Assembly: GCA_025997715.1 (NCBI GenBank)
Contig: BNUY01000009.1
Coordinates: 1-36,330, forward strand
Direction of reading: 5' to 3'
DNA from: Spirochaetia bacterium
GTDB lineage: Bacteria > Spirochaetota > Spirochaetia > Treponematales > Breznakiellaceae
DNA length: 36,330 nucleotides
The notes beneath the pieces are model-generated. The model did no database searches and had not been told where the DNA came from. It saw nothing but the letters and a program-made list of their open reading frames with translations. This document shows positions 24,048-32,642 of the stretch, piece after piece; the stretch's first letter is position 1, and each line of letters begins with the position of its first letter. Both the position numbers and the translations under genes were made by a program.

Positions 24048-25460
24048 CTAGAATTCCGCCTGGCCCACGGCCCGGGGGTAGGGGATCACGTCCCGGATAT
24101 TGGCCATGCCGGTGACGTATTGGATGAGCCGCTCAAAGCCCATGCCGAAACCTGAATGGGGAACTGTGCCGTAGCGGCGAAGGTCCAGGTACCAGCCGTA
24201 GTTTGCGGCGTCCAGCCCCAGTTCCCCCAGCCGCCGTTCCAGCCGCTGTAGATTCTCCTCCCGTTCCGACCCGCCGATGATCTCCCCCAAGCGCGGGACC
24301 AGCACGTCCATGGCCCGCACCGTTTTATCATCATCGTTCATCTTCATGTAGAAGGCTTTTATCTCTTTTGGATAGTCCGTAAGGATCACCGGGCCTTTAA
24401 TAAGCTTTTCGGTGAGGAACCGTTCGTGCTCGCTTTGTAAATCGCAGCCCCAGTAGGGCTTGAATTCAAAGCCTGTGGCTTTTTCCAGTTCCGTCACCGC
24501 ATCGGTGTAGGTCATGTGGACGAACTTGGAATCAATCACCGATTTGAGGGTGTCGATGATGCCCTTTTCAACATGGGCGTCAAAGAACGCGAGGTCCGCC
24601 GCGCAGTCCCTTAGGGCGGTGGTAAAGAGGTATTTAAGGAAATCCTCCGCCAGGGCCATGTTGTCTTCCAGGCGGGCAAAGGCGGCTTCGGGTTCTATCA
24701 TCCAGAACTCCGCCAGGTGCCGGGTGGTGTTCGAGTTTTCCGCCCGGAAGGTGGGGCCGAAGGTGTAGACCCGGGTAAGGGCGGTGGCGTAGGTTTCCGC
24801 CTCAAGCTGTCCCGAAACGGTGAGGAAGGCCCGCTTCCCGAAGAAGTCCCGGGAATAGTCCGGGACTTTACCGGATTTTGCCAGGGCATCCAGGTCCAGG
24901 GTGGTGACCTGGAACATAGCCCCCGCGCCCTCGGCATCGCTGGCGGTGATAAGGGGGGTGTTGAGGTACTGGAAGCCCCGTTCCTGGAAAAATTGGTGCA
25001 CCGCAAAGCCCAGGCGGCTCCGCACCCGGGCCGCCGCGCCAAAGGTATTCGTCCGCGCCCGGAGGTGGGCTATTTCCCGGAGAAACTCCAGGGAGTGCCG
25101 TTTCTTCTGGAGCGGGTATGCGGGTATGTCCCCGGCAGCTTCCGCCGGCGCATCCCCGATGATGGTCATATCCACGGCGGCCACTTCCACCGCCTGCCCC
25201 GAGGCAGGGGAGGGGACCAGCTTCCCCCGTACCTCCAGGGAACATCCGGTGTTTACCGCTCCCAGGGCTGCGCTAAGGGCGTCCCCCAGGCTATTGCCGC
25301 GATCAAAGGTACACTGGATGCCGTTAAAGCCGGAGCCGTCGTTTACTTCGATAAAGACCAGGTTTTTTGTTTCCCGCTTTGTCCGTACCCAGCCCCGTAC
25401 CGTCACGTCCTGGGATTCCGGGGGCAGGGCTAAAATTTCTTTGATAAGAAGGTTTGTCAT
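24048..25460 (-). CDS. asnS: Asparagine--tRNA ligase
   Basis: 470 residues, the usual size. It charges tRNA(Asn) with asparagine in the cytoplasm. The N-terminal OB-fold for anticodon binding (about 15-105; VTVRGWVRTKRETKNLVFIE) is followed by the class II catalytic core with motif 2 (TFRAENSNTTRHLAEFWMIE) and motif 3 (GFGMGFERLIQYVTGM). The phrase AEFWMIEPE favours AsnRS over AspRS. Its ATG overlaps the stop of glgA by 4 bp (25457-25460), and the carboxypeptidase gene follows, making one transcription unit. Confidence 0.96.
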   Translation of the reverse strand: MTNLLIKEILALPPESQDVTVRGWVRTKRETKNLVFIEVNDGSGFNGIQCTFDRGNSLGDALSAALGAVNTGCSLEVRGKLVPSPASGQAVEVAAVDMTIIGDAPAEAAGDIPAYPLQKKRHSLEFLREIAHLRARTNTFGAAARVRSRLGFAVHQFFQERGFQYLNTPLITASDAEGAGAMFQVTTLDLDALAKSGKVPDYSRDFFGKRAFLTVSGQLEAETYATALTRVYTFGPTFRAENSNTTRHLAEFWMIEPEAAFARLEDNMALAEDFLKYLFTTALRDCAADLAFFDAHVEKGIIDTLKSVIDSKFVHMTYTDAVTELEKATGFEFKPYWGCDLQSEHERFLTEKLIKGPVILTDYPKEIKAFYMKMNDDDKTVRAMDVLVPRLGEIIGGSEREENLQRLERRLGELGLDAANYGWYLDLRRYGTVPHSGFGMGFERLIQYVTGMANIRDVIPYPRAVGQAEF

Positions 25461-26923
25461 TGGATACTCTCGTACATTGCCACGTACTTCTTCGCCGACT
25501 TCTCCCAGGAGAAATCCTGCTTCATCCCCCGCAGCCGCATGGCCTCAATGTGGTCCCGCCGATTATAGTAGGCATTGACCGCCCAGCCTACGGTGTTGTA
25601 GATGGCGGAGGGGGTCAGGTCGTTGAACATAAAGCCCGTGCCATTCCCGGTTTTTTCCTCGTAGTTGCTCACCGTGTCCGCCAGGCCGCCGGTGTTCCGC
25701 ACGATGGGGAGGGTGCCGTAGCCCAGGGAGTACATCTGGTTGAGGCCGCAGGGTTCGTACTGGCTGGGCATGAGAAAGAAGTCCGCCCCCGCTTCGATAA
25801 GGTGGCTCAGGTTTTCGCTGTACCCGACCTTCGCTTTGAAGTTGGACAGCCGGCCCGAAAGACTGTGAAGTTCGTTTTCGCACCAGGCTTCCCCGGTACC
25901 GATAAGGACAAATTGCAGGTCCATGTCCCGGCAGATGGACCAGGCGGAACCATAGGCGGGGCCGAAAAGGGCGCCCACCCCTTTCTGCCCGGCCAGCCGG
26001 GTAACCATGCCCAGTACCGGCACATTGGGATTTCCCGGCAGGCCGAACTCCTTTTGAAGCGCCTCCTTAGCCAGCGCTTTCCCGCTCATATCCTGGACGC
26101 TGAACGTTTGGGGGATGTAGGGATCGGTCTTGGGGCTCCACAAAGCGGCGTCGATGCCGTTGAGGATTCCGCTATAGTCGGCGGAACGGTAGCGGAGGAC
26201 CCCGTCTAAACGGAAACCCTGGGCGTGGGTCTTGGTTTCCTCGGCATAGTTGGGGGACACCGTGTTGAGCTTGTCCGCCGAATAGAGCCCTGCCTTGAGG
26301 AGGTTCATCATGTTCCAGTCCTCGAACCCGGCGGCGTAGAAGTCGTTCCAACCCAGGCCGGTATACCCGAAATTGTCCTTGCCGTAGATGCCCTGGTAGC
26401 CCAGGTTGTGGATGGTGAGGACCGACACGGTGTTGGCGAACTCCGCTTGGCGTTCCCCGAACTTGAGGAACACCGGAACCAGGGCGGTGGGCCAGTCATG
26501 GGCGTGGAGCACCTCGGGGAACCAGGCAATTTTCCGGCAAAGCTGGAAGCAGGCCCGGCAAAAGAACGCAAATCGCCGGGGATTGTCCAGGAAGTCCGGT
26601 TCCGAGGGGGTCCCGTAGATACCGTCCCGTCCAAAGAACTGCTCATGGTCGATAAAATACACCGTAACGGGGTTCTTCGTCGGCGAACCGGGCAGATCCG
26701 TGGTGTAGACGGCGCACCATTCCTCGCCGCCCCCCACGTGAACCCCCATGGCCCCCGCAAGCTGGGTAAGCTTCCCCCGGTCAACCCCGTAGTACCGGGG
26801 CACAACAATACGCACTTCATGGCCCAGCTTTGCCAGGGCAAGGGACAGGGCGGATACCATATCGGCAAGGCCGCCGGTCTTTGCATAAGGAACCGCCTCA
26901 CTGGCGGTCATCAGTATTTTCAT
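25457..26923 (-). CDS. glgA: Glycogen (starch) synthase, GT5
   Basis: 488 residues. It transfers glucose from ADP-glucose to the non-reducing end of alpha-1,4-glucan. The N-terminal GT5 signature with ADP-glucose-binding Lys is MTASEAVPYAKTGGLADMV. The C-terminal Rossmann domain has LGMVTRLAGQKGVG and the catalytic PSQYEPCGLNQMYSLGYG plus RNTGGLADTV. The start is ATG 26923 with GGAGGGG 4 nt upstream, an unusually good ribosome site here. It is first in the glgA-asnS-carboxypeptidase operon. No other glycogen genes are in the window. Confidence 0.96.
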   Translation of the reverse strand: MKILMTASEAVPYAKTGGLADMVSALSLALAKLGHEVRIVVPRYYGVDRGKLTQLAGAMGVHVGGGEEWCAVYTTDLPGSPTKNPVTVYFIDHEQFFGRDGIYGTPSEPDFLDNPRRFAFFCRACFQLCRKIAWFPEVLHAHDWPTALVPVFLKFGERQAEFANTVSVLTIHNLGYQGIYGKDNFGYTGLGWNDFYAAGFEDWNMMNLLKAGLYSADKLNTVSPNYAEETKTHAQGFRLDGVLRYRSADYSGILNGIDAALWSPKTDPYIPQTFSVQDMSGKALAKEALQKEFGLPGNPNVPVLGMVTRLAGQKGVGALFGPAYGSAWSICRDMDLQFVLIGTGEAWCENELHSLSGRLSNFKAKVGYSENLSHLIEAGADFFLMPSQYEPCGLNQMYSLGYGTLPIVRNTGGLADTVSNYEEKTGNGTGFMFNDLTPSAIYNTVGWAVNAYYNRRDHIEAMRLRGMKQDFSWEKSAKKYVAMYESIQ

Positions 26924-26950
26924 ATATCCCCTCCGAAAAATATTTTAAGA

Positions 26951-27060
26951 TTTTTAACCGCAAAGGCGCCGTCAGACCTTTGGTCTGCGGCGACAAAGGA
27001 AGATGAAGACGAGGGATAGCCAGGTCCCGAAGGGGTCTTCTCTTCCCCTTTGCGGTTTTT
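26951..27060. repeat. Palindromic repeat related to the MITE core, with nested hairpin
   Basis: Arms AACCGCAAAGG (26956-26966) and CCTTTGCGGTT (27048-27058) match the inner arms of the four MITE-like elements, but the GGATAAACGC ends are missing. Inside is a strong hairpin, CGCCG-T-CAGACC/TTT/GGTCTG-CGGCG (26967-26992). It lies between the end of the ACT gene and the start of glgA and could terminate the former. Confidence 0.65.
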
Positions 27061-27093
27061 ATTTTTCATTCGTGACCATTCTAAGGGTAACAC

Positions 27094-27510
27094 TTAGAAT
27101 TTATCAACCACGGAAAGGCCGTTGTCCTTTACGAGTTTTAAGCCCCGCTCGAAGTCTTCCAGCTTGAAGATAACCACCGCTTTTCCCACCTGACCCTCCA
27201 GGGAGGCGTAGAGGTATTCGATGTTTACCTTGGCGCTTTGGAAAAGTTCCATCACCCTGGCAAGGCCGCCGGGGGTGTCCCCAATTTCAACGGCCACCAC
27301 ATCGGTGAGCCGGGTGGTAAAGCCCGCCTCGCTCAGGGCAAGGATGGCCGCGTCGCTCTTATCCACAATAAGCCGCAATATGCCGAAGTCCGCCGTATCC
27401 GCGATACTTATGGCCCGGATATTGATGGCGGCATTGGCCAAAACCTTGGTCACTTCCCCCAGACGGCCGGCACTGTTTTCCAGGAAAACCGATATTTGTT
27501 TAATCTGCAT
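27094..27510 (-). CDS. Tandem ACT-domain protein
   Basis: 138 residues composed of two ACT domains: about 1-66 (IKQISVFLENSAGRLGEVTK) and about 70-138 (VVAVEIGDTPGGLARVMELF). ACT domains bind amino acids. Proteins of this type regularly sit next to phenylacetate-CoA-ligase-like genes and indolepyruvate oxidoreductase, so this is probably an amino-acid sensor for that pathway. It follows the first ligase gene by 20 bp with a strong ribosome site (AAGGAG). No enzymatic domain. Confidence 0.93.
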   Translation of the reverse strand: MQIKQISVFLENSAGRLGEVTKVLANAAINIRAISIADTADFGILRLIVDKSDAAILALSEAGFTTRLTDVVAVEIGDTPGGLARVMELFQSAKVNIEYLYASLEGQVGKAVVIFKLEDFERGLKLVKDNGLSVVDKF

Positions 27511-27530
27511 GATATGTGCTCCTTTTCCTT

Positions 27531-28832
27531 CTATATGTTACGGTTATCGATGACCCGCTTGGCCTTGCCGATGGATCGTTCGATGGTCTTCGGTTCCACC
27601 AGCTTGACCTTCACCCCGATTTGGAGCTTGGACTTCATCACATCCTGTATCTTGCTCCGCAGCGCCTCCAGCCCCTTGGTTTCATCGCTGAAGAATGCCT
27701 GCTTCACCTCAACTTGCAGTTCCACCTCGTCCAAGTGGGAGGCTCCCCGGTTGACCACAATCATATACTGGGGTTCAGTACCTTCGATGCCGAAGAGGGC
27801 ATGCTCGATTTGGCTGGGGAAAACGTTCACCCCCCGGAGGATCAGCATGTCGTCGGTGCGGCCAAAGAGGCGGTGCATCTTCACCGTGGTTCTGCCGCAG
27901 GAGCAGGGCTCGTCCATGAAGTAGGTGATGTCACGGGTCCGGTAACGGATGAGCGGGGTCCCTTCCTTGGTGAGGGTGGTAAAGACCAGTTCTCCCTTTT
28001 CGCCCCGCTTTACGTGTTTCCCGGTCTCCGGGTCGATGATCTCCGGGTAGAAGAGGTCCTCGTTGATGTGGAGCCCGTCCTGGGCCTCGCACTCAAAGGC
28101 CACCCCCGGCCCGATGATTTCCGTGAGGCCGTAGATGTCGTAGGCCTTCATCCCGTAGCGGCTCTCGATTTCCTTCCGCATGTTTTCGCTCCAGGGCTCT
28201 GCGCCGAAACAGCCCTTGCTGAGGGGCAGTTTTTTCAGGTCTATCCCCGCCGCCTCCGCTTCCTCGGTCATGTAGAGGGCGTAGGAGGGGGTGCAGGTGA
28301 GCATGGTGGAGCCGAAATCCTGCATCACCATGAGCTGCCGGTCGGTGTTCCCGCTGGACATGGGGAGGACCTCCGCGCCGATGGTCATGGCCCCGTAGTG
28401 CGCGCCGGGGCCGCCGGTAAAAAGGCCGTAGCCGTAACAGTTCTGGACGATGTCCTCCTTGGTACAGCCCCCGCCGGCCAGGGTCCGGGCCATGGCTTCC
28501 CGCCAGATGTCGATGTCCTTCTGGGTGTACTCGTCTACCACGGGTTTCCCGGTGGTGCCGGAACTCATGTGGACCTCCACAATCCGGTCCTTGGGGCAGG
28601 CGAGGAGGCCCCGGGGATAGTTTTCCCGGAGGTCGTCTTTGGTGGTAAAGGGCAGCTTTTCGATGTCAGCCAGGGTGTGGATGTCCCGGCTGGTCACCCC
28701 CAGGGCGTCCATCTTTTTGCGGTAGAAGGGCACCGTGGCATAGAGCTTTTCCACCAGGTTCTTGAGGTTGGCAAGCTGGAGCGCCTCCCGGGCCTCGCGT
28801 TGCATACATTCGTATTCAGGGTTAAAAATCAT
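27531..28832 (-). CDS. paaK: Phenylacetate-CoA ligase-like enzyme 1
   Basis: 433 residues from ATG 28832, chosen for the AAAGGAAG ribosome site. A longer open frame to 29099 is not protein-like and overlaps the divergent gene. It is an AMP-forming aryl-acid:CoA ligase. Motifs: ATP-binding [10 protein letters not shown] (about 98-107), YGLTE with the acidic residue (about 235-240), YRTRDI, and the C-terminal hinge [20 protein letters not shown]. With IorAB it would interconvert arylpyruvates, aryl-acetyl-CoA and aryl acids, probably in fermentation of aromatic amino acids; the direction is inferred. It is cotranscribed with the ACT gene downstream. Phenylacetate, indoleacetate or hydroxyphenylacetate are possible substrates. 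Confidence 0.92.
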   Translation of the reverse strand: MIFNPEYECMQREAREALQLANLKNLVEKLYATVPFYRKKMDALGVTSRDIHTLADIEKLPFTTKDDLRENYPRGLLACPKDRIVEVHMSSGTTGKPVVDEYTQKDIDIWREAMARTLAGGGCTKEDIVQNCYGYGLFTGGPGAHYGAMTIGAEVLPMSSGNTDRQLMVMQDFGSTMLTCTPSYALYMTEEAEAAGIDLKKLPLSKGCFGAEPWSENMRKEIESRYGMKAYDIYGLTEIIGPGVAFECEAQDGLHINEDLFYPEIIDPETGKHVKRGEKGELVFTTLTKEGTPLIRYRTRDITYFMDEPCSCGRTTVKMHRLFGRTDDMLILRGVNVFPSQIEHALFGIEGTEPQYMIVVNRGASHLDEVELQVEVKQAFFSDETKGLEALRSKIQDVMKSKLQIGVKVKLVEPKTIERSIGKAKRVIDNRNI

Positions 28833-28896
28833 AGCATCTTCCTTTAATGCAGATAGTATATCGGGGCCGCAGAAAAATTTATAGAGGGGTAGGGGC

Positions 28897-28925
28897 TTTA
28901 CAGAGATCGAAAAAAACGGTATACT
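28897..28925 (+). promoter_or_regulatory. Promoter of the exported 146-aa protein
   Basis: TTTACA (28897-28902), 17 nt, TATACT (28920-28925). The leader of about 45 nt carries AAAGGAG before ATG 28978. It is divergent from the first ligase gene, which has a TATACT (28855-28860) of its own. Confidence 0.65.
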
Positions 28926-28977
28926 TTGACGTAAATAAAAGTCCGTTGGGCTAAAAGCAAAAGTAAAGGAGAATAAC

Positions 28978-29418
28978 ATGAAAAAGTTTTCGTTGCTGGT
29001 TTTGATGATGGCCTTGTTATCCGGAATTGCATTCGCGCAAGTCCAGGATTCTAGTGTTGTGGTACGGTGGGATGAAACCCCTATCTCGGGATCCCTCATA
29101 TATCACCTTGAGGTATGGGATCAGCGCGGTTCCGAAACCGACATTAGCGGGTTCCTGAATCCGGTGAATGACCTCAGAAAATACGGTCCCGTCTGTTTTC
29201 TTATTCATGCCAATAACGGATACATCGTCGCTTTATACGCCAATACCACTTGGGAACCGGGACTGCAAAGGCCCCAGGGGGTTGAACCCAAATATTCCGC
29301 CGCCGGGGATACAAAGCAAATAATCCGCAGCCTACTGGATAGTAAGGAATTCAAAAGCTACATTACCCGAAGCAGATTCCTCTCGGATCTCGAATCAACC
29401 TATGCGGGATTGCAATAG
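28978..29418 (+). CDS. Small exported protein of unknown function
   Basis: 146 residues. Residues 1-20 are a clean signal peptide ([20 protein letters not shown], cleaved before QVQ). The mature part is a small globular domain ([39 protein letters not shown]) with a helical end ([20 protein letters not shown]). There is no lipobox, so it should be periplasmic or secreted. It is monocistronic, with its own promoter, ribosome site and terminator, and is convergent with the second ligase gene. I do not recognise the family. Confidence 0.85.
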   Translation: MKKFSLLVLMMALLSGIAFAQVQDSSVVVRWDETPISGSLIYHLEVWDQRGSETDISGFLNPVNDLRKYGPVCFLIHANNGYIVALYANTTWEPGLQRPQGVEPKYSAAGDTKQIIRSLLDSKEFKSYITRSRFLSDLESTYAGLQ

Positions 29419-29443
29419 CTTCTATTCGTTAAGCCTGGAAAAA

Positions 29444-29479
29444 CCGGTACGAAGGTTGCAGCCTCGTACCGGGTTTTTT
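29444..29479. terminator. Bidirectional rho-independent terminator
   Basis: Stem CCGGTACGA / TCGTACCGG (9 bp plus flanking GG/CC) followed by TTTTTT on the plus strand and TTTTT on the minus strand. It lies between two convergent genes and serves both. Confidence 0.9.
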
Positions 29480-30791
29480 ATACGTCCTTTGGCCGTTTAT
29501 CGTAAACCCGCTTAGCTTTCCCCTCAGACACCGGCAGGCTCCCCGATTCGTGAAGTTCCACCCGGGGGTTGATGGTGATCGACGCCTGGAGGGTTTTGCG
29601 GATACGTTCTTTTAAGGCATTCAGGAGCCGGGAATCGTCCATGAAGGTTGCAGGTCCCACTTCGGTCTTTACCGTAAGCCTGTCCAGCACCCCGTCCTTT
29701 TCAATCTCGATAAGGTAGTTATTCCCCACCTCCTTCATGGCCATGATCACCTCTTCGACCTGGCTGGGGAAGACGTTCACCCCGTTGATAATCAGCATGT
29801 CGTCGCTGCGGCCGGTGATACGGCGGATGCGGCGGTGGGTTCTGCCGCAGGCGCAGGGTTCGGTGTAGAAGCCCGTGAGATCCCGGGTGCGGTAGCGCAG
29901 TATCGGGGTAGCCTCCCGGCAGAGGATGGTCAGGACCAGTTCCCCGGTTTCGCCGTCCCGCACCGGTTCCAGGGTATCGGGGTTGATGATTTCCGCGATG
30001 TAGCCGTCCTCCCAGAGGTGGAGGCCGTCCTTGCACTGACATTCAAAGGCCACCCCGGGCCCGTTCATCTCCGAAAGGCCGTAGGAATTGTACACGTCGA
30101 TGTGGAGGAGCCCCTCAATGCGCCGCCGGGTATCCTCCGAATAGGGTTCCGCCCCGGCAAAGGCCCGCTTGAGTTTCAAGCTGTCCCGCTTGACCCCTTC
30201 GGCGCGCATGATGCTTTCCACATGGAGGAGGAAGCTGGGAGTGGCGTGGACCACGGTGGTACCGAAATCCTGCATAAGCCGGAATTGCCGGGTGGTGTTT
30301 CCGCTCCCCGAGGGGATCACCAGCATACCCACCTCCTCGCCCCCGGCGTGGAAACCCAGGCCCCCGGTAAAGAGGCCGTAGGTGATCATGTTCTGGAATA
30401 CGTCGGTGTGGTTGCACCCGGTCCCGTAGATACACCGGGCCACGTAACTTGTCCAGTGGTGGAGATCCTCCCGGTTAAAGTAGATGGTGGTGGGTATTCC
30501 CGTGGTACCGCTTGAAGCATGGAGGCGGATCACCTCCTCCTTAGGGATGCTGAGAAAACCATAGGGGAAGCCCGCACGGAGATCGTCCTTAGTGGTAAAG
30601 GGGATGCGTTTCAAATCATCCAAGGTTTTGAGGTCCTCAGGGCCTTTTATGCCTGCAGCGTGCAACCTGGGGGCGTAAAAGGATGTGCGCAGGCTGTAGG
30701 CGATCATATCCCGCAACCGTGTAAGCTGGAGGGCCTCCAGTTCAGGGCGGGGCATGGTTTCAATATCCTGATGCCAGTATTGGTAGGTCAT
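29478..30791 (-). CDS. paaK: Phenylacetate-CoA ligase-like enzyme 2
   Basis: 437 residues, a diverged paralogue of the ligase at 27531. Motifs: SSGTTGIPTTIYF (ATP binding), YGLSEMNGPGVAF, YRTRDLTGFYTEPCACGR with Cys residues typical of the family, and [20 protein letters not shown]. It should activate aryl acids with CoA and ATP, or run backwards to conserve energy. It begins on the last base of iorB (shared base 30791), so it is tightly coupled to it. Having two ligases suggests different aromatic substrates. Confidence 0.92.
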   Translation of the reverse strand: MTYQYWHQDIETMPRPELEALQLTRLRDMIAYSLRTSFYAPRLHAAGIKGPEDLKTLDDLKRIPFTTKDDLRAGFPYGFLSIPKEEVIRLHASSGTTGIPTTIYFNREDLHHWTSYVARCIYGTGCNHTDVFQNMITYGLFTGGLGFHAGGEEVGMLVIPSGSGNTTRQFRLMQDFGTTVVHATPSFLLHVESIMRAEGVKRDSLKLKRAFAGAEPYSEDTRRRIEGLLHIDVYNSYGLSEMNGPGVAFECQCKDGLHLWEDGYIAEIINPDTLEPVRDGETGELVLTILCREATPILRYRTRDLTGFYTEPCACGRTHRRIRRITGRSDDMLIINGVNVFPSQVEEVIMAMKEVGNNYLIEIEKDGVLDRLTVKTEVGPATFMDDSRLLNALKERIRKTLQASITINPRVELHESGSLPVSEGKAKRVYDKRPKDV

Positions 30792-31363
30792 TATGATGCC
30801 GCGCTCCGCCCCAGGTTAAAGGCCCGTTTATTAGCCTCCGCCACCGATACGTCCTTAGCGGCGAACATTGCGGCAATGGTAGCCTCCAGGGTGTGTTCCG
30901 GGATGGGAAGGAAGGGGGATGCCGCCCCCACCATGACCATGTTTACCGCCCTTGTCAGCCCCGCCTCTTTGGCAAGCCCTTCGGCTTGAACAATTCGGTT
31001 TACCGGGAAGGCTGCAACGAGCTTCAGGATACCCGCGATATCCGGATAATCGGGGATGTTGACGAAGGGTTCCGCTGCGGTGACCAATGCCCCCCCCGGC
31101 GCCAGCCATGCCGTATAACGGAGGCTTTCCACGGGTTCCATGGAAATAATCAGGTCCGCCCCGCCCTGGGGTACCAGGTCCGAGGCAATGGTTGTGTCGG
31201 AAAGCCGCAAGTGGGCCAGCACCGCGCCCCCCCGTTGGGCCATGCCGTGCACCTCGGACTGGCGCACCGAAAGCCCCGCCGCGACTGCCGCATGGGCGAT
31301 GATGGCGGCGATGGAGAGCACTCCCTGCCCGCCGACCCCTGCTAGGATGATGTCTTTCTTCAT
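30791..31363 (-). CDS. iorB: Indolepyruvate oxidoreductase, beta subunit
   Basis: 190 residues from ATG 31363. The frame is open to 31471 but the upstream part encodes Phe/Lys-rich nonsense from mobile element 3. IorB is the gamma-type subunit of the 2-oxoacid:ferredoxin oxidoreductase family that, with IorA, converts aryl pyruvates to aryl-acetyl-CoA. Motifs: LAGVGGQGVLSIAAIIAHAA, QSEVHGMAQRGGAVLAHLRL and ADLIISMEPVESLRY. It is co-translated with the second ligase. Its partner iorA lies 1.5 kb upstream rather than adjacent. Confidence 0.93.
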   Translation of the reverse strand: MKKDIILAGVGGQGVLSIAAIIAHAAVAAGLSVRQSEVHGMAQRGGAVLAHLRLSDTTIASDLVPQGGADLIISMEPVESLRYTAWLAPGGALVTAAEPFVNIPDYPDIAGILKLVAAFPVNRIVQAEGLAKEAGLTRAVNMVMVGAASPFLPIPEHTLEATIAAMFAAKDVSVAEANKRAFNLGRSAAS

Positions 31364-31370
31364 GCCGGTA

Positions 31371-31399
31371 AGTGTATCTTTTTTTGCTTTTTTATACAA
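31371..31399 (-). promoter_or_regulatory. iorB: Promoter of iorB, leaderless type
   Basis: On the minus strand TTGTAT (31394-31399), 17 nt, TACACT (31371-31376), 7 nt to ATG 31363. It gives iorB-ligase 2 a promoter of its own now that it is separated from iorA. Confidence 0.55.
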
Positions 31400-31417
31400 G
31401 TTTACGCCACGGATGTT

Positions 31418-31613
31418 CAGGATAAACGTATAGAAAAAATAATGAAGAAAAGAGAAGAATTTTAACCGCAAAGGCGCCGAAGGCGCGCGAAGGGGAAGAA
31501 GGAATGAATGGACTTCGTAGGCACAATTCAGAGAATCTGGCTAAAAAAGTGTTTATTCTTTCTTTCCTTCGTCGCCTCTTTGCGGTAAATTCTTCTCTTA
31601 TGCGTTTATCCTG
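31418..31613. mobile_element. MITE-like palindromic element, copy 3 (subtype B), with 9-bp target duplication
   Basis: 196 bp; left end CAGGATAAACGTATA, right end TATGCGTTTATCCTG. Flanked by identical 9-mers ACGGATGTT (31409-31417 and 31614-31622). The centre is almost the same as copy 2. It is inserted between the iorB promoter and the end of the DUF4349 gene. Confidence 0.92.
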
Positions 31614-31632
31614 ACGGATGTTCGCCCTGTTT

Positions 31633-32505
31633 TTATTTATTTTTAACTTTTTTATCATTTAATAAACGCCAAACTTTTTTCAATATTCCAATTTTCCCCA
31701 ATAGAATTAAATACAATAATAATAAAATTATGAGAGTTGGTATTCCATATAGTATTAACCCAATTAAAATAGTGATGGTCGTCGAAACATAAGCGCCAAA
31801 ACCATTAAAAAGGTTCTTGATTTTATCTCTAATACTTTCCGTATAATAAACGGTATTATTTCGCGGACCATTCAGGACAAGCCGTATTGTGGAGAAATCA
31901 ATAGAATTATTCAATCTTGTAAAATCCTTTCCCATTCTTTCTATTTCATTTTGCAGTTCCGCAATTTGCCTTTCTACAGTCATTATTTCTTCTATGTTTG
32001 TTGCTTTCCCAAGATATTCCTGGTATTTTTTCATTAATGCACGTTGTGTATTGAGTCTGCCTTCAAGATCATAATAATTAAGTGTTACATCTTCACGGCT
32101 TTCGTTGAAATTTTCTATTTTACCAATTGTTTTTAATTCTTCAAAACATTCCTTGTAAATATCAGCCGGGACTTTTATCGTATAATATAATACGTTATTA
32201 TAAATTGATGTTTCTGTGGTGTAAGCAGTATATTTACCCATTATTTCAGTTAATAGAGCTTCACTTTTTTCTAAATCGGTTAAGTGCAGGGTTAAGGATG
32301 CGGTTACGATAAATTTCCGTGAAATATCTGAATTATAGGTTTCAGCCTCGGTTTCTTTGGATCGTGATGATGCCTTAGCTTGTGGTACATTATTGGAAGA
32401 ATCATAACTTGCGGATCCTGCACGCATAGCGACTGCGGGCGCTTTTTTGGCACAAGCGGAAAAAAGCTGAATAACACACAATAATAACAATATTTTCTTC
32501 ATCAT
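31633..32505 (-). CDS. DUF4349-family lipoprotein
   Basis: 290 residues from ATG 32505, which lies 6 nt after a -10 box; ATG 32526 would precede the transcription start. The signal ends in the lipobox LFSAC (MMKKILLLLCVIQLFSAC), so it is lipid-anchored. It has a DUF4349 domain with a long coiled-coil part (about 130-200; NTQRALMKKYQEYLGKATNI, EEIMTVERQIAELQNEIERM), a membrane helix (about 240-275) and a basic cytoplasmic tail. The gene is strikingly AT-rich compared with iorA and iorB on both sides, suggesting acquisition. DUF4349 function is not known to me. Confidence 0.88.
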   Translation of the reverse strand: MMKKILLLLCVIQLFSACAKKAPAVAMRAGSASYDSSNNVPQAKASSRSKETEAETYNSDISRKFIVTASLTLHLTDLEKSEALLTEIMGKYTAYTTETSIYNNVLYYTIKVPADIYKECFEELKTIGKIENFNESREDVTLNYYDLEGRLNTQRALMKKYQEYLGKATNIEEIMTVERQIAELQNEIERMGKDFTRLNNSIDFSTIRLVLNGPRNNTVYYTESIRDKIKNLFNGFGAYVSTTITILIGLILYGIPTLIILLLLYLILLGKIGILKKVWRLLNDKKVKNK

Positions 32506-32511
32506 GGTTTC

Positions 32512-32540
32512 ATTATATACCATCATTCATAATATGACAA
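32512..32540 (-). promoter_or_regulatory. Promoter of DUF4349 gene, leaderless type
   Basis: On the minus strand TTGTCA (32535-32540), 17 nt, perfect TATAAT (32512-32517), 6 nt to ATG 32505. Confidence 0.75.
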
Positions 32541-32642
32541 TAGCCTTGCGCCGCATAGCGTATGTTGAGGCTCTCGGGAACGCATTGGCGCCTTTGCGTC
32601 TGCCTTTACACGCCTACGGCGATTTTCTCATGGATAATTTCG

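Noticed and set aside
28833..29099. Longer ligase 1 (start at 29099)
   Set aside because: The extension overlaps the divergent exported-protein gene and its promoter, and is not protein-like. AAAGGAAG before 28832 fits the real start.
32585..32605. Fifth MITE trace (GGCGCCTTTGCG) between the DUF4349 gene and the 66-aa gene
   Set aside because: Only about 12 bp match and no second arm or terminal sequence is nearby; likely chance.
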